A stretch of 64,000 bases of DNA from Methyloversatilis thermotolerans (GCF_000372885.1 NZ_KB889967.1:1856655-1920654); one strand, 5' to 3'. Counted from the stretch's first letter, positions 44,595 through 53,648 are shown. The notes: generated from the sequence alone by a model not told the origin. Numbers and translations are program-made.

Positions 44595-46052
44595 ATGAGC
44601 AAGGCGGATCTCGTCATCCGCGGCGGCAGCATCGTGTCGCCCGAACAGATCATCGACGCGTCCATCGCCATCGCCGATGGCGTCATCGTCGCCATCGGTC
44701 ACGACGACCTGATGCCGCCGGCGCGCGAGGAACTGCGCGCCGACGGGCAGTACGTGCTGCCGGGCGCCATCGACAGCCATGTGCACTTCCGCGACCCGGG
44801 CTATCCGCACAAGGAAACCTGGAAGACCGGCTCGGCGGCGGCCGCCTGCGGCGGCGTCACCACGGTGTTCGAAATGCCCAACACGAATCCGCCGACCGGC
44901 ACGCTGGAAGCGCTGCGCATGAAGCAGCAGGCGGCCGCATCGTCCTATGTCGACTACGGCATACACGGCCTGCTCGGCGACGACACGATAGACCGGCTGG
45001 AAGAACTGCTCGAGGGCGGCGTCACCAGCTTCAAGGCCTTCGTCGGCAACACCTTCGGCAATCTGCCCGCACCCACCGATGGCGCGCTGCTGGAAGGCTT
45101 CGAAAAGCTGGCGCCGCTGGGCATACGCACCGTCGTCCACGCCGAGAACTCGTCCATCATGGCGCGGCGCCAGCAGCGCATGCAGGCCGCCGGCCGCATC
45201 GATGCGCTGGCCCACCTCGCGGCGCGGCCCGAGGTATGCGAGATCGAAGCCATCGGTCGCGTGCTCGCGCTCGCCGAATGGACCGGCGCGCGGGTGCACA
45301 TCGCGCATCACAGCGCCGCCGATTCGCTGTTCGTGATCCGCGACGCCAAGCGCCGTGGCGTGGACGTGACGGTGGAAACCTGTCCGCAGTACCTGCTGCT
45401 CAATACCGACGACATGCGCCGGCTGGGCGGCATCCTGAGGCTGAATCCGCCGATACGCGAGCCGCGCCACAACCAGCCGCTGTGGGATGCGCTGATGGAT
45501 GGCACGATAGACATGATCGCCACCGACCACGCGCCGCACGCCCCGGAAGAAAAGACACGCGAGGACATCTGGACCTGCGACTGCGGCTTCCCCGGCGTGG
45601 AAACGCAGATGCCGGTCATGCTGACCGAAATCAGCCGCCAGCGCGCCACCCTGATGGATTACGTGAAATGGACCGCGGCCGCGCCCGCCCGTGCCTGGGG
45701 TCTGTATGGCACCAAGGGCGTGCTGGCGGTGGGCGCGCATGCCGACATCGCCGTGGTGGACATGGGGCTGAAGTCGCTGGTGTCGCAGAAATCGCTGCAG
45801 TCGGTGAGCAAGATTTCGCCCTGGCACGGCCGCCCGGTGCAGGGAGCGCCGGTGCACACCCTGGTGCGCGGCCGCTTCGTGATGCGCAACCGCAGTCTGA
45901 TCGAGGATGCCGCCGGCTGGGGCGTGTCGGTGAAGGGCATACAGAAGATGCCGACGCCGCGGCCCCGCCACACCGAGCACTACACCTCGGCCATCCTGGA
46001 AACGCCGGCGGGTGTTGCGCCCACGGCGAAGCCACAGGAACCGTGGGAGTGA
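44595..46052 (+). CDS. Dihydropyrimidinase/dihydroorotase-type cyclic amidohydrolase
   Basis: A 485-residue cyclic-amide hydrolase. Metal ligands are His62 and His64 (IDSHVHFRDPG), the bridging Lys147 (TSFKAFVG), His182 (VVHAENSS), a His in HIAHHSA and an Asp in ATDHAPHAPEEK. It belongs to the dihydroorotase/allantoinase/hydantoinase group. The pyr operon is absent around it, so a catabolic role is more likely. The ATG has AGGAG in CCAGGAGTCC nearby. It lies 73 bases after the SDR. Confidence 0.9.
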   Translation: MSKADLVIRGGSIVSPEQIIDASIAIADGVIVAIGHDDLMPPAREELRADGQYVLPGAIDSHVHFRDPGYPHKETWKTGSAAAACGGVTTVFEMPNTNPPTGTLEALRMKQQAAASSYVDYGIHGLLGDDTIDRLEELLEGGVTSFKAFVGNTFGNLPAPTDGALLEGFEKLAPLGIRTVVHAENSSIMARRQQRMQAAGRIDALAHLAARPEVCEIEAIGRVLALAEWTGARVHIAHHSAADSLFVIRDAKRRGVDVTVETCPQYLLLNTDDMRRLGGILRLNPPIREPRHNQPLWDALMDGTIDMIATDHAPHAPEEKTREDIWTCDCGFPGVETQMPVMLTEISRQRATLMDYVKWTAAAPARAWGLYGTKGVLAVGAHADIAVVDMGLKSLVSQKSLQSVSKISPWHGRPVQGAPVHTLVRGRFVMRNRSLIEDAAGWGVSVKGIQKMPTPRPRHTEHYTSAILETPAGVAPTAKPQEPWE

Positions 46053-46088
46053 TGCCGGCATGAAGCGCATACGACAGGGAACACGCCA

Positions 46089-46694
46089 ATGAGCAACGGA
46101 CAGACGACGGCGCTGCGCAGCGTGGCGGTGTTCTGCGGATCGAATTTCGGCGTGTCGCCGGAATACACCGACGCGGCGCGCGCGCTCGGCGCAGCCATCG
46201 CCGCACGCGGCATCACGCTGATCTACGGCGGCACCAGCAAGGGCCTGATGGGCGTACTGGCGGATGCCGCGCTGGCCGCCGGCGGCAGCGTGACCGGCGT
46301 GATCAACCAGCGGCTGCATGACCGTGGACATCTTCATCCCGGCCTGAGCCGCCACGAGATCGCCCCCCACATGCGCGAACGCAAGGCGCGCATGGCCGAA
46401 CTGGCCGACGCCTTCATCGCGCTGCCGGGCGGTCTGGGCACGCTGGAAGAACTGCTGGAAGCGGCCACCCTCACCCAGCTCGGCGACCATGAGAAAGCCT
46501 ATGGCGTACTGGATACACGCGGCTTCTACCAGCCGCTGGTCGCCATGCTGGCGCTCGCCACCCGCGAAGGATTCCTGAAACCGGAACACCGGGACATGCT
46601 GCAGATCGAGTCCGATCCGCACGCCCTGCTCGACCGCCTGGCCGGCTGGCGCCGGCCCGACGTGAGCAAATGGATAGGCCAGCCCGGCTCCTGA
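46089..46694 (+). CDS. LOG family protein (nucleoside monophosphate phosphoribohydrolase-like)
   Basis: A 201-residue Rossmann-type protein of the LOG/TIGR00730 family. The signature PGGLGTLEELLE and the early VFCGSNFG are intact, as is the Arg-Lys pair in MRERKARMAEL. Family members split ribose-5-phosphate from nucleotides such as cytokinin or AMP; they were once called lysine decarboxylases. In this operon a role in removing ribose phosphate from a nucleotide-like intermediate is possible (inference). Confidence 0.88.
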   Translation: MSNGQTTALRSVAVFCGSNFGVSPEYTDAARALGAAIAARGITLIYGGTSKGLMGVLADAALAAGGSVTGVINQRLHDRGHLHPGLSRHEIAPHMRERKARMAELADAFIALPGGLGTLEELLEAATLTQLGDHEKAYGVLDTRGFYQPLVAMLALATREGFLKPEHRDMLQIESDPHALLDRLAGWRRPDVSKWIGQPGS

Positions 46695-46716
46695 CACCCA
46701 CTCACACGGACATCAC

Positions 46717-47148
46717 ATGGCCCGCATACGCATCACCGCAGGCGGCGACAGCTTCGTCGCCGAAACCCACGACCAGGCCCCGCGCACCGTCGCCGCCTTC
46801 CTGAAAATGCTGCCCTACCGGCAGAAGCTCATCCATGTGCGCTGGAGCGGCGAAGGCTGCTGGGTGCCGATGGGCGATTTCGTGCTCGAGCACGAGGGCG
46901 AGACGGTGGGCTACGAGAACCACACCTGCCACCCCTCGGTCGGCGACATCCTGTTCTACCCGGGCGGCTACAGCGAAACCGAAATCATCATGGCCTACGG
47001 AAGCTGCAGCTTCTCGAGCAAGGTCGGCCCGCTGGCCGGCAACCACTTCCTCACCATCGTCGACGGCCGCGAAAAGCTGCACGCGCTGGGCGTGCGCACG
47101 CTGTGGCAGGGCGCGCAGGACGTATCGTTCGAACTGATCGAGGGCTGA
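46717..47148 (+). CDS. DUF3830 family cyclophilin-like protein
   Basis: A 143-residue protein that I place in DUF3830, a family with a cyclophilin-like fold and no settled function. Typical segments are IHVRWSGEGCWVPMGD, VGDILFYPGG and LAGNHFLTIVDG. DUF3830 genes are known to accompany amidohydrolase and hydantoinase genes, as here. It is the last gene of the rightward operon. About 110 bases without a recognised feature follow before the convergent HxlR gene. Confidence 0.75.
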   Translation: MARIRITAGGDSFVAETHDQAPRTVAAFLKMLPYRQKLIHVRWSGEGCWVPMGDFVLEHEGETVGYENHTCHPSVGDILFYPGGYSETEIIMAYGSCSFSSKVGPLAGNHFLTIVDGREKLHALGVRTLWQGAQDVSFELIEG

Positions 47149-47259
47149 GCGGCGCGCGCCTGTCGCGGAGCGCCAGCGGCCACCGCAACGAAACAGCTCC
47201 TCAGCCTCACGCCTGTCGGGAAGCGGCGTGCCGGATGTCCGGCGTCCCGGATTGCGCTT

Positions 47260-47628
47260 TCAGCCCGCCCCGGCCCGCACCGCATTTGCGGTGCTTTCGA
47301 CATGGGCGTCGCCCCACGCCTTCAGCGCATGAATGACGGGGGCCAGCGTCTGACCGTAATCCGTCAGCCGGTATTCCACCTTGGGCGGTACCTCGGGATA
47401 GACCTTGCGTGCGATCAGCCCGTCGCCCTCCAGTTCGCGGAGCTGGTTGGTGAGCATGCGCTGGGTAATGTTGGGCAGCAGGCGACGCAGTTCGTTGAAG
47501 CGCAACACCTGTTCGGTGAGCAGACGGTAGAGGATCACGCCTTTCCACTTGCCGCCGATCAGGTTGAGCGTGGCCTCGACCGTGCAGCCAGCGGCGCAGG
47601 TGAAGGTCGGGTGGGGAACGCGGGCCAT
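47260..47628 (-). CDS. HxlR-family transcriptional regulator
   Basis: A 122-residue winged-helix regulator of the HxlR/MarR-like class. It has [26 protein letters not shown], split here as an N-terminal Cys-containing segment and the conserved [12 protein letters not shown], followed by [17 protein letters not shown] and YRLTDYG. A conserved N-terminal Cys is the redox or electrophile sensor in several relatives. The ATG at 47628 has AAAGG seven bases upstream; a GTG at 47646 is less likely. It is divergent from the oxidoreductase gene, across an inverted repeat. Confidence 0.9.
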   Translation of the reverse strand: MARVPHPTFTCAAGCTVEATLNLIGGKWKGVILYRLLTEQVLRFNELRRLLPNITQRMLTNQLRELEGDGLIARKVYPEVPPKVEYRLTDYGQTLAPVIHALKAWGDAHVESTANAVRAGAG

Positions 47629-47639
47629 GACAGTACCTT

Positions 47640-47658
47640 TTTGCACACTATATGCAAA
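47640..47658. promoter_or_regulatory. Putative HxlR operator
   Basis: TTTGCA-CACTATA-TGCAAA is a 6-bp inverted repeat with a 7-base A/T-rich centre between the divergent HxlR and oxidoreductase genes. Its location over the HxlR start region and the promoter fits an autoregulatory operator. Confidence 0.6.
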
Positions 47659-47730
47659 GTATCTGCGTTCTTACGATGATCGGCAATAAAGGCAAGAATG
47701 GCATGCATCATTCACTGAACGGAGTACGCC

Positions 47731-48768
47731 ATGAGGGCCGTCGGTTTCAACACACCGCTACCGATTTCTGATCCCCGATCCCTGCTCGATCTCGACCTGC
47801 CCGACCCTGAATGCGGCGAGCAAGATCTGCTGGTCGAAGTGCTTGCCGTCGCCGTCAATCCGGCCGATACGAAGGTGCGTGCTTCCGCGCGGCCTGCCGC
47901 CGGGACCTGGCGCATCCTCGGCTGGGATGCCGTGGGTCGCGTGCGGGCTGTCGGTTCTCGCGTGACGGGATTCAAGCCCGGAGACCGCGTGTTCTATGCA
48001 GGCGCGATCGACCGGCCTGGCTCTTACGCCGAGTTGCAGGCTGTGGACGCGCGCATCGCGGCCCCTGCACCCGCCACGCTGGACGACGAGCAGGCCGCGG
48101 CGCTGCCGCTGACCGCGCTGACGGCCTGGGAAACCCTGTTCGACCGCTTGCACGTTGATCGGCCCGTACCGGGCGCCTCCGATGCCCTCGTCGTGATCGG
48201 CGGCGCAGGCGGCGTAGGTTCCATCACGATCCAGCTGGCGCGTGCCCTGACCGGCCTGACCGTCATCGCAACCGCCTCTCGCCCTGAAACCGTCGAATGG
48301 GTCACGAAGCTTGGGGCCCATCACGTCATCGACCATACACAGCCGATGGCGCCACAGGTCGAAGCGCTCGGCTTGAGCGCGCCGCCGGCCTTCGTGTTCT
48401 CCACGAACCAGACCGATCGCTACCTCGAGGACATCGTGACGCTGATTGCCCCGCAAGGACGCATCGCACTCATCGACGATCCCGCGTCGCTCGATATCGT
48501 GTCGCTCAAGCGCAAGAGCCTGTCGATCCATTGGGAGTTCATGTTCACCCGCCCCTTGCTGGGAACGGCAGACATCGCCCGACAGCAGGAGATCCTGAGC
48601 AACGTCGCCGATCTGGCCAGCCAGGGGAAGATCGCGACAACCCGTACCCAGTCCCTCGGCTCGCTCAACGCCGAGAACCTGCGCAAGGCCCATGCCCTGC
48701 TGGAAAGCGGTCGGGCCATCGGCAAGATCACGCTGGCGGGCTTCCCTCGGCAGGAGCAAGGCGCATGA
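47731..48768 (+). CDS. Zinc-type alcohol dehydrogenase/quinone-reductase-like (MDR) oxidoreductase
   Basis: A 345-residue member of the medium-chain reductase family. Family motifs include VNPADTKVR, ILGWDAVGRVRAVG, PLTALTAWETLFDRL and the NADPH site VVIGGAGGVGSITIQLAR. No structural zinc Cys cluster is seen, so it is probably NADPH-dependent and zinc-free, acting on quinones or enones. CGGAG precedes the ATG. It is divergent from HxlR, a common pairing for electrophile responses, and overlaps the next gene (ATGA). Confidence 0.9.
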   Translation: MRAVGFNTPLPISDPRSLLDLDLPDPECGEQDLLVEVLAVAVNPADTKVRASARPAAGTWRILGWDAVGRVRAVGSRVTGFKPGDRVFYAGAIDRPGSYAELQAVDARIAAPAPATLDDEQAAALPLTALTAWETLFDRLHVDRPVPGASDALVVIGGAGGVGSITIQLARALTGLTVIATASRPETVEWVTKLGAHHVIDHTQPMAPQVEALGLSAPPAFVFSTNQTDRYLEDIVTLIAPQGRIALIDDPASLDIVSLKRKSLSIHWEFMFTRPLLGTADIARQQEILSNVADLASQGKIATTRTQSLGSLNAENLRKAHALLESGRAIGKITLAGFPRQEQGA

Positions 48769-49895
48769 CGATCCGAGCCTTCTCCAGAACGCTTGCCGCG
48801 CTCCTGCTGACATCGATCTCCGGCGCTGCCTGCGCGGTTGAGGTTCAGACCGCCGAAGTCGTTGCCGAACTGCCGGAGGCCGTTGGCAACATCGGCTTCA
48901 CGCCGGACAACCGCGTGATCTACAGCCACCATCCGTTCTTCTCGCCGGCCGTCCGCGTTGCCGAACTCGATGCGGACCGGCGCTCCGGGCGCCCGTTTCC
49001 GAACCTGGCCTGGAACACGCCGCGAAAGGACAACGACCATTACCTGGATTCGGTGCTCGGTCTGCGCGGCGACGCCCAAGGTGTGATCTGGATGCTGGAC
49101 ATGGGCACGCGCAGTGGCATCACGCCCAAGCTTGTCGGCTGGAACACGCGCACGGACCGGCTGGAGCGCATCTACCACATCCCCTCGCCCGCCTCGCGAC
49201 CGGAGTCACAGCTCAACGATTTCGCTATCGACGCCGCGCACGGCGCTTTCTATATTGCCGACGAAGGCATCGGGCCTGGCGGAGACGGTACGCAGGCTGC
49301 GCTGGTAGTAGTGGACATGCGCACAGGCGCCTCGCGCCGACTGCTGGAAGGCCATGCGAGCGTATTGCCGGAAGACGTGCCGATTGCCCCGGATGGCCGT
49401 GAACTGCGCGTGCCGGCTGGCGACGGCAAGCCGGTGCGCCTGCGCGTCGGTGCCGATGGCATCGCGCTCGACCGACGGGCCGAGTGGCTGTATTTCGGCC
49501 CGCTCAACGGTGGCTGGCTCTATCGGGTACGCACGGCGGACTTGCTCGACTCAACACTGAGTGCCCGGGAACTGGGCCAGCGCGTGGAACGCTACGCGCG
49601 CAAACCCAACAACGGCGGCCTGTCCATCGACGACGAGGGAAACCTGTACCTGACCGAGGTCGAACAGCGCGCTGTCGGCGTCATTGCTGCGAGCGACCGC
49701 CAGTATCGGCGCCTGGCCGCACACCCTGATCTGATCTGGCCCGACGGAGTCAGCCATTCGCCCGATGGATGGCTGTACGTCTCGGCCGCGCAGCTTTCGG
49801 AGGTTCCGATCTTCAACAACGGCAAGGCGCTGCATAAGCCGCCCTACTACATCTTCCGGTTCAAGCCGCTTGCCCGGGGGCGACTGGGAAACTGA
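48765..49895 (+). CDS. Major royal jelly/Yellow-type secreted beta-propeller protein
   Basis: A 376-residue protein with a signal peptide of about 24 residues (GAACA-VE). The body resembles the Yellow/major royal jelly family, a six-bladed propeller, by SQLNDFAIDAAHGAFYIADE, YFGPLNGGWLYRV and IWPDGVSHSPDGWLYV. The bacterial role is not known; lactonase-like or binding roles have been suggested for related folds. It overlaps the oxidoreductase gene by 4 bases, so the two are co-expressed. A non-coding stretch with IS-like debris follows. Confidence 0.8.
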   Translation: MTIRAFSRTLAALLLTSISGAACAVEVQTAEVVAELPEAVGNIGFTPDNRVIYSHHPFFSPAVRVAELDADRRSGRPFPNLAWNTPRKDNDHYLDSVLGLRGDAQGVIWMLDMGTRSGITPKLVGWNTRTDRLERIYHIPSPASRPESQLNDFAIDAAHGAFYIADEGIGPGGDGTQAALVVVDMRTGASRRLLEGHASVLPEDVPIAPDGRELRVPAGDGKPVRLRVGADGIALDRRAEWLYFGPLNGGWLYRVRTADLLDSTLSARELGQRVERYARKPNNGGLSIDDEGNLYLTEVEQRAVGVIAASDRQYRRLAAHPDLIWPDGVSHSPDGWLYVSAAQLSEVPIFNNGKALHKPPYYIFRFKPLARGRLGN

Positions 49896-50008
49896 CAGGC
49901 CGGCTTGCGCTGGTCGGGGGTCGGATCGAGCGCGGCCTGCGCCACCGACGCGGCTCGCACCCTCACGAGCCTGACTGCTTCAGCTTGAACTCTCGACTGA
50001 ATCTGCTG

Positions 50009-50046
50009 GTGCCGACCGAATTCTTACCACCCGTGCCGATCGAATT
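50009..50046. repeat. Pair of 14-base direct repeats with 24-base period
   Basis: GTGCCGACCGAATT (50009-50022) and GTGCCGATCGAATT (50033-50046) repeat with one mismatch, 24 bases apart. They lie in the 419-base space (49896-50314) that otherwise holds a transposase remnant. They may be part of the end of a lost insertion sequence. Confidence 0.45.
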
Positions 50047-50094
50047 TTGGAGTTGGAGTGGCCCCCATCCGGTGGACGTCTTGTGGCCTGAGAG

Positions 50095-50295
50095 TCAAGC
50101 CATGTGATCGCAGTCAATAGCAGGGTTATCCAGGGCGCCGCAGCCGGCCCCATCCAGGCCGGGGGCGCGCGGCCCGGTGGGTAACCCGGGCTTGTCGTGA
50201 GGCGGCTCGACCCCGCGGTGTTTCTCCGCATCGTTCATCGGCGAGAGGCCGTCCGGCGGCGAATGTCGCCGGCGCGGGTCGTACCGGCTGTCCAC
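50095..50295 (-). pseudogene. IS3-family transposase C-terminal remnant
   Basis: On the minus strand the frame reads DSRYDPRRRHSPPDGLSPMN, matching the hallmark end of IS3-group transposases (Y-N-x-R-R-R-H-S-x4-LSP). The rest of the transposase is missing and nothing recognisable lies on either side, so this is a fragment. CGAAAAGGGGCCACTTCAG just to the right (about 50295-50315) may be a leftover terminus. It separates the HxlR cassette from the iron operon. Confidence 0.5.
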
Positions 50296-50314
50296 CGAAA
50301 AGGGGCCACTTCAG

Positions 50315-51046
50315 TCAGTCGGCGAGCGGCTTCAGCGCAAAGCTGAGGGTGGCGAAATGTTCGACCAGATCGACCTTGCCATCGGCATCGCCGCGTGCGA
50401 CGTATTCGGCGCGGATCACGTTGAGGCCCTGGTTACGCACCGTGACGGTGGCCAGTCCGTCGGCATCGGTCCGCACCGGGACGCCGTCCGGGTCATTGAC
50501 CAGGTCGGGCCACACCTCCGCGCCGGGCAGCGCTCGCCCTTCGTGCAGCACGCGCACCGTCAGCACGTCACCGCTGCGCTGCGGAAAGCGCTTCCCGACC
50601 GGCACGATCTGGAAGGCCATGCCGGCCACCGGCTGCATCCCGCCCGCCGGCGCCGCCAGAAGATGTATGCCGTACTTCAGGTAGCGGCCGGTGGTGGTGG
50701 CGCCGGCCACCGAGTCCTTCGTCCCCGCCATCCACTTGCCCGAAGGCATGCGCGACCAATGGCCGTTGTCCATCGTCGTCGCCAGCACGATGGCCGCAGC
50801 GTCGGCGCTGATGAACACCATGGGCTCGGCCGGCACGGTACGCACCTCCACCGGACGACCGGCCGCGTCGAAGGCCTGCAGCGCCGTGATGCGGTCACGG
50901 CGGCTGAACACCTCGACGTCCTCGGCGCCTTCGCCATAGACCAGCGCCAGCCGGCCGGCGCGCTGGGCGAACCAGATGCCGTGCGCCCAGCCGGGCGTTG
51001 CCATCGTCAGCAGCAGCAGCGCCGCCATCATGCGGAATGCCTTCAT
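50315..51046 (-). CDS. DUF4198-type periplasmic protein of an iron-uptake operon
   Basis: A 243-residue exported protein with a signal peptide ending PGWA-HGIWF. DUF4198 proteins begin their mature part with such an HG-x-W-x segment and have a C-terminal Ig-like region (LTVRVLHEGRALPGAEVWPD and DADGLATVTV). They accompany metal uptake receptors and may bind metal in the periplasm. It starts 14 bases after the receptor stop and ends the fecI-fecR-receptor operon. Confidence 0.8.
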   Translation of the reverse strand: MKAFRMMAALLLLTMATPGWAHGIWFAQRAGRLALVYGEGAEDVEVFSRRDRITALQAFDAAGRPVEVRTVPAEPMVFISADAAAIVLATTMDNGHWSRMPSGKWMAGTKDSVAGATTTGRYLKYGIHLLAAPAGGMQPVAGMAFQIVPVGKRFPQRSGDVLTVRVLHEGRALPGAEVWPDLVNDPDGVPVRTDADGLATVTVRNQGLNVIRAEYVARGDADGKVDLVEHFATLSFALKPLAD

Positions 51047-51060
51047 CGCGCTCCCCCCGC

Positions 51061-53532
51061 TCAGAAATCGACGGTGGCCGACAGCAACAGCGTGCGCGGC
51101 GCGCCCTGCACCAGGCTGCCGTATTGCCATACGCCGGCCCAGTAGCTGCGGTCGAAGGCATTGCGCAGCTGGGCGCGGAAGACGGTGGCCCGGCCGGCGA
51201 CCGTCGTGCGGTAGCGCGCGCCAAGGTCGACGGTGGTCCAGTCCGGTACGCGCAGCGTGTTGGCGCGGTCGACGTACTGGCTGCCGGTGTGCACCACGTT
51301 GCCGGTCAGCGTCACGCCGGGCAGGAAGGCGGCGTCCCACTCGGCGCCTATGTTGGCCATCAGCGACGGCACACCGACCGCGGTCCGGCCCAGCGTGGCG
51401 GCCGAATTGGTCTGTGTCAGGTCGGCGTCGAGCAGCGTGACGCCACCGAGCAGACGCAGGCCGGGCGCGGCTTCGCCGGACAGCGCCAGTTCGACGCCGC
51501 GATTGCGCTGTTCGCCATCGACCGCGAACACGGTGCCGGTCAGCTGGCCGCTCGGCTTGGTGATCTGGAATGCGCTCAGCGTGGCGATGACGCCGCCGAT
51601 CTCGGCCTTCACGCCGACCTCGTTCTGCCGCGCCTTGTACGGTGCGAACACCTCGCCGGCGTTGCTGGCCGACGGCGGCGCGATGTCGCCGCGGCTCAGG
51701 CCCTGGATGTGGTTGGCGTACAGCGCCACCCGCTGCCAGGGCTTGACGACGATGCCGACGAGCGGCGTCAGCGCGCTTTCGTCATAGGCCGTCGTCAACG
51801 CGCCGGTCAGCGGATCGAAGTTGTCGGTTTCCACCCGCTGGCGGCGCACGCCCAGCGTGAGCTGCAGCCGCTCGTCGTACATCGACAGTGTGTCGGACAG
51901 CGCGAAGCCGCTCAGCTCGGTATCGGAAACGCGCGGCACGCTGCTCGTAAGCTGCACGTCCTGCGCCGGGCTGTCGAAGGGCGCGTACAGATTGGACAGC
52001 ACCGCGGTACCGTTGGCCGAAATGCGGCCGAGGCGGTCCCGGTAGGTGCTGACCTGTGCGCTCACCACATGTCGCAGCGGCCCGGTTTCGAAGCGCGCGC
52101 GCAGACCCGCTTCGGCGGTACTGCGGTCGACGTCGAAGCGGAAGCGCTGCGGCACCGTGCTGGTGTCGCCGGCGGCATTCAGCACGGTCGGGTTGCCGAA
52201 CAGGCGATCGACCCGGGTGCGTCCGCCGCCGACGCTGGCGAACAGCGTGATCTGCTCGCTCGCCGCGTACTCGACGCGTGCGAGCACCGACTGGTCCTCG
52301 GTTTCGAAACGCTCCCAGCGCTGCGACACGTTGCGCCGACCATCGGGCGCCGACGGCACGGCCACGCCGGCGCCGAGGAAAGGACGGCGCGACGGCGCGT
52401 CGATGTCTTCCCGCTGATCGACGATGTCCAGCGTGGCGCGCAGCCTGTCGCCGCTGTAGTCGAGCGCCAGCGCGCCCACCGTGGCGGCGCGCGACTGCTT
52501 GTCGATGCCGGTGTCGCCGTCGTACGCGCTGCCGTTGAAACGGATGCCAAGGCGACGATCCGGGCCGAAACGGCGGCTCAGGTCGAGGTGGCCGCCGTAC
52601 TGCGCGTTGGGCGACGCGCTGGCGGTAAAGCGCGTGAGGTCGTCGGCGCCGGCGCGCTTGGGCACGATATTGATGGTGCCGCCCACGCTGCTGGCCGGCG
52701 ACATGCCGTAGAGCAGCGCGGTCGGCCCCTTGATCACCTCGATGCGCTCGGCGTAATCGACCAGCACGCGATAGTTCGGCGCCACGCCGTGCACGCCGTC
52801 GAAGGCGATCTCGCCCGAGTTCTGGTCGCCGATCGGGAAGCCGCGGATGAAGAAGGTGTCGAGGATGTCGCCCGGATGACCCGAAATGCGGATCGACGGG
52901 TCGTTGCCGACGACGTCGGCCACGCTGACCGCCTGCCTGTCCTCGATCATGCCGGCGCCATAGCTGCTGACGCTGAAGGGGGCGTCCATCACGTCGGCGT
53001 TGCCCAGCATGCCCAGGCGTCCGCCGCGCGACATCTGGCCGCCGGCCTGCATCGGCGGCAAGGGGTGGAGGGATTCGGCGTCGGCGCGCACGCGCACCGC
53101 GTTCAGCACCGGTACCTCCCCGCTGTCCGACGATGGACGCGCGGCGCCACGGCGCACGGCGTAGCCGCCGCCCCGCGCGACGGCCTCGAAACCGGTATCG
53201 AGCAGCAGCGCCTGCAGCGCGCCCTCGACCGTGTAGTCGCCCTCCAGCCCGCGCGAACGCACGCCGGCCAGCTGCGCCGCCTCATAGGACACATTGACGC
53301 CGGCGATGCGCGCGTAGCGGTCGAGCGTCGTCGCGAGCGGACCGGCAGACAGACTGAAGTGCAGCACGCTGGCCGCTGCCGGCGCGGCAGCCTCCTGCGC
53401 GCGAACGGTGTGCGGCAGCGCGGCTGCCGTCAGCGTCAGGCCCAGCAGGGCGATGCGCAACGCCGCAGCGAGCGTCTTCAGCGGGGGATGCGCGCACGCC
53501 GGCGACGCGAGAGCGGAAAGAGGAGCATTCAT
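51061..53532 (-). CDS. TonB-dependent siderophore-type receptor with STN signalling domain
   Basis: An 823-residue outer-membrane receptor. A signal peptide of about 45 residues ends VRA-QEA. A secretin/TonB N-terminal (STN) domain spans about 55-125 (FSLSAGPLATTLDRYARIAG), and the plug has ADVVGNDPSIRISG and VIKGPTALLYGMSPASSVGG. The barrel ends in Phe (LLLSATVDF). The STN domain, absent from the receptor at 17268, is what contacts FecR for cell-surface signalling. It follows fecI and fecR on the same strand under a Fur-type site, so it should import a ferric chelate. Confidence 0.95.
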   Translation of the reverse strand: MNAPLSALASPACAHPPLKTLAAALRIALLGLTLTAAALPHTVRAQEAAAPAAASVLHFSLSAGPLATTLDRYARIAGVNVSYEAAQLAGVRSRGLEGDYTVEGALQALLLDTGFEAVARGGGYAVRRGAARPSSDSGEVPVLNAVRVRADAESLHPLPPMQAGGQMSRGGRLGMLGNADVMDAPFSVSSYGAGMIEDRQAVSVADVVGNDPSIRISGHPGDILDTFFIRGFPIGDQNSGEIAFDGVHGVAPNYRVLVDYAERIEVIKGPTALLYGMSPASSVGGTINIVPKRAGADDLTRFTASASPNAQYGGHLDLSRRFGPDRRLGIRFNGSAYDGDTGIDKQSRAATVGALALDYSGDRLRATLDIVDQREDIDAPSRRPFLGAGVAVPSAPDGRRNVSQRWERFETEDQSVLARVEYAASEQITLFASVGGGRTRVDRLFGNPTVLNAAGDTSTVPQRFRFDVDRSTAEAGLRARFETGPLRHVVSAQVSTYRDRLGRISANGTAVLSNLYAPFDSPAQDVQLTSSVPRVSDTELSGFALSDTLSMYDERLQLTLGVRRQRVETDNFDPLTGALTTAYDESALTPLVGIVVKPWQRVALYANHIQGLSRGDIAPPSASNAGEVFAPYKARQNEVGVKAEIGGVIATLSAFQITKPSGQLTGTVFAVDGEQRNRGVELALSGEAAPGLRLLGGVTLLDADLTQTNSAATLGRTAVGVPSLMANIGAEWDAAFLPGVTLTGNVVHTGSQYVDRANTLRVPDWTTVDLGARYRTTVAGRATVFRAQLRNAFDRSYWAGVWQYGSLVQGAPRTLLLSATVDF

Positions 53533-53648
53533 GACGGTGTTCGAGTCCGGTTGGAAGAAGCGCCACCCAAACGGGCGCCTTCACTGCAGAGGCCGGACGA
53601 AACCGCGCATCCCCTCACTTCAGTCGAAAATTTCCTGGGTGGCCGTGT

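Noticed and set aside
44595-46052. Calling this gene pyrC (dihydroorotase)
   Set aside because: The residues fit the whole cyclic amidohydrolase family and the context is catabolic, with no pyrimidine synthesis genes nearby.
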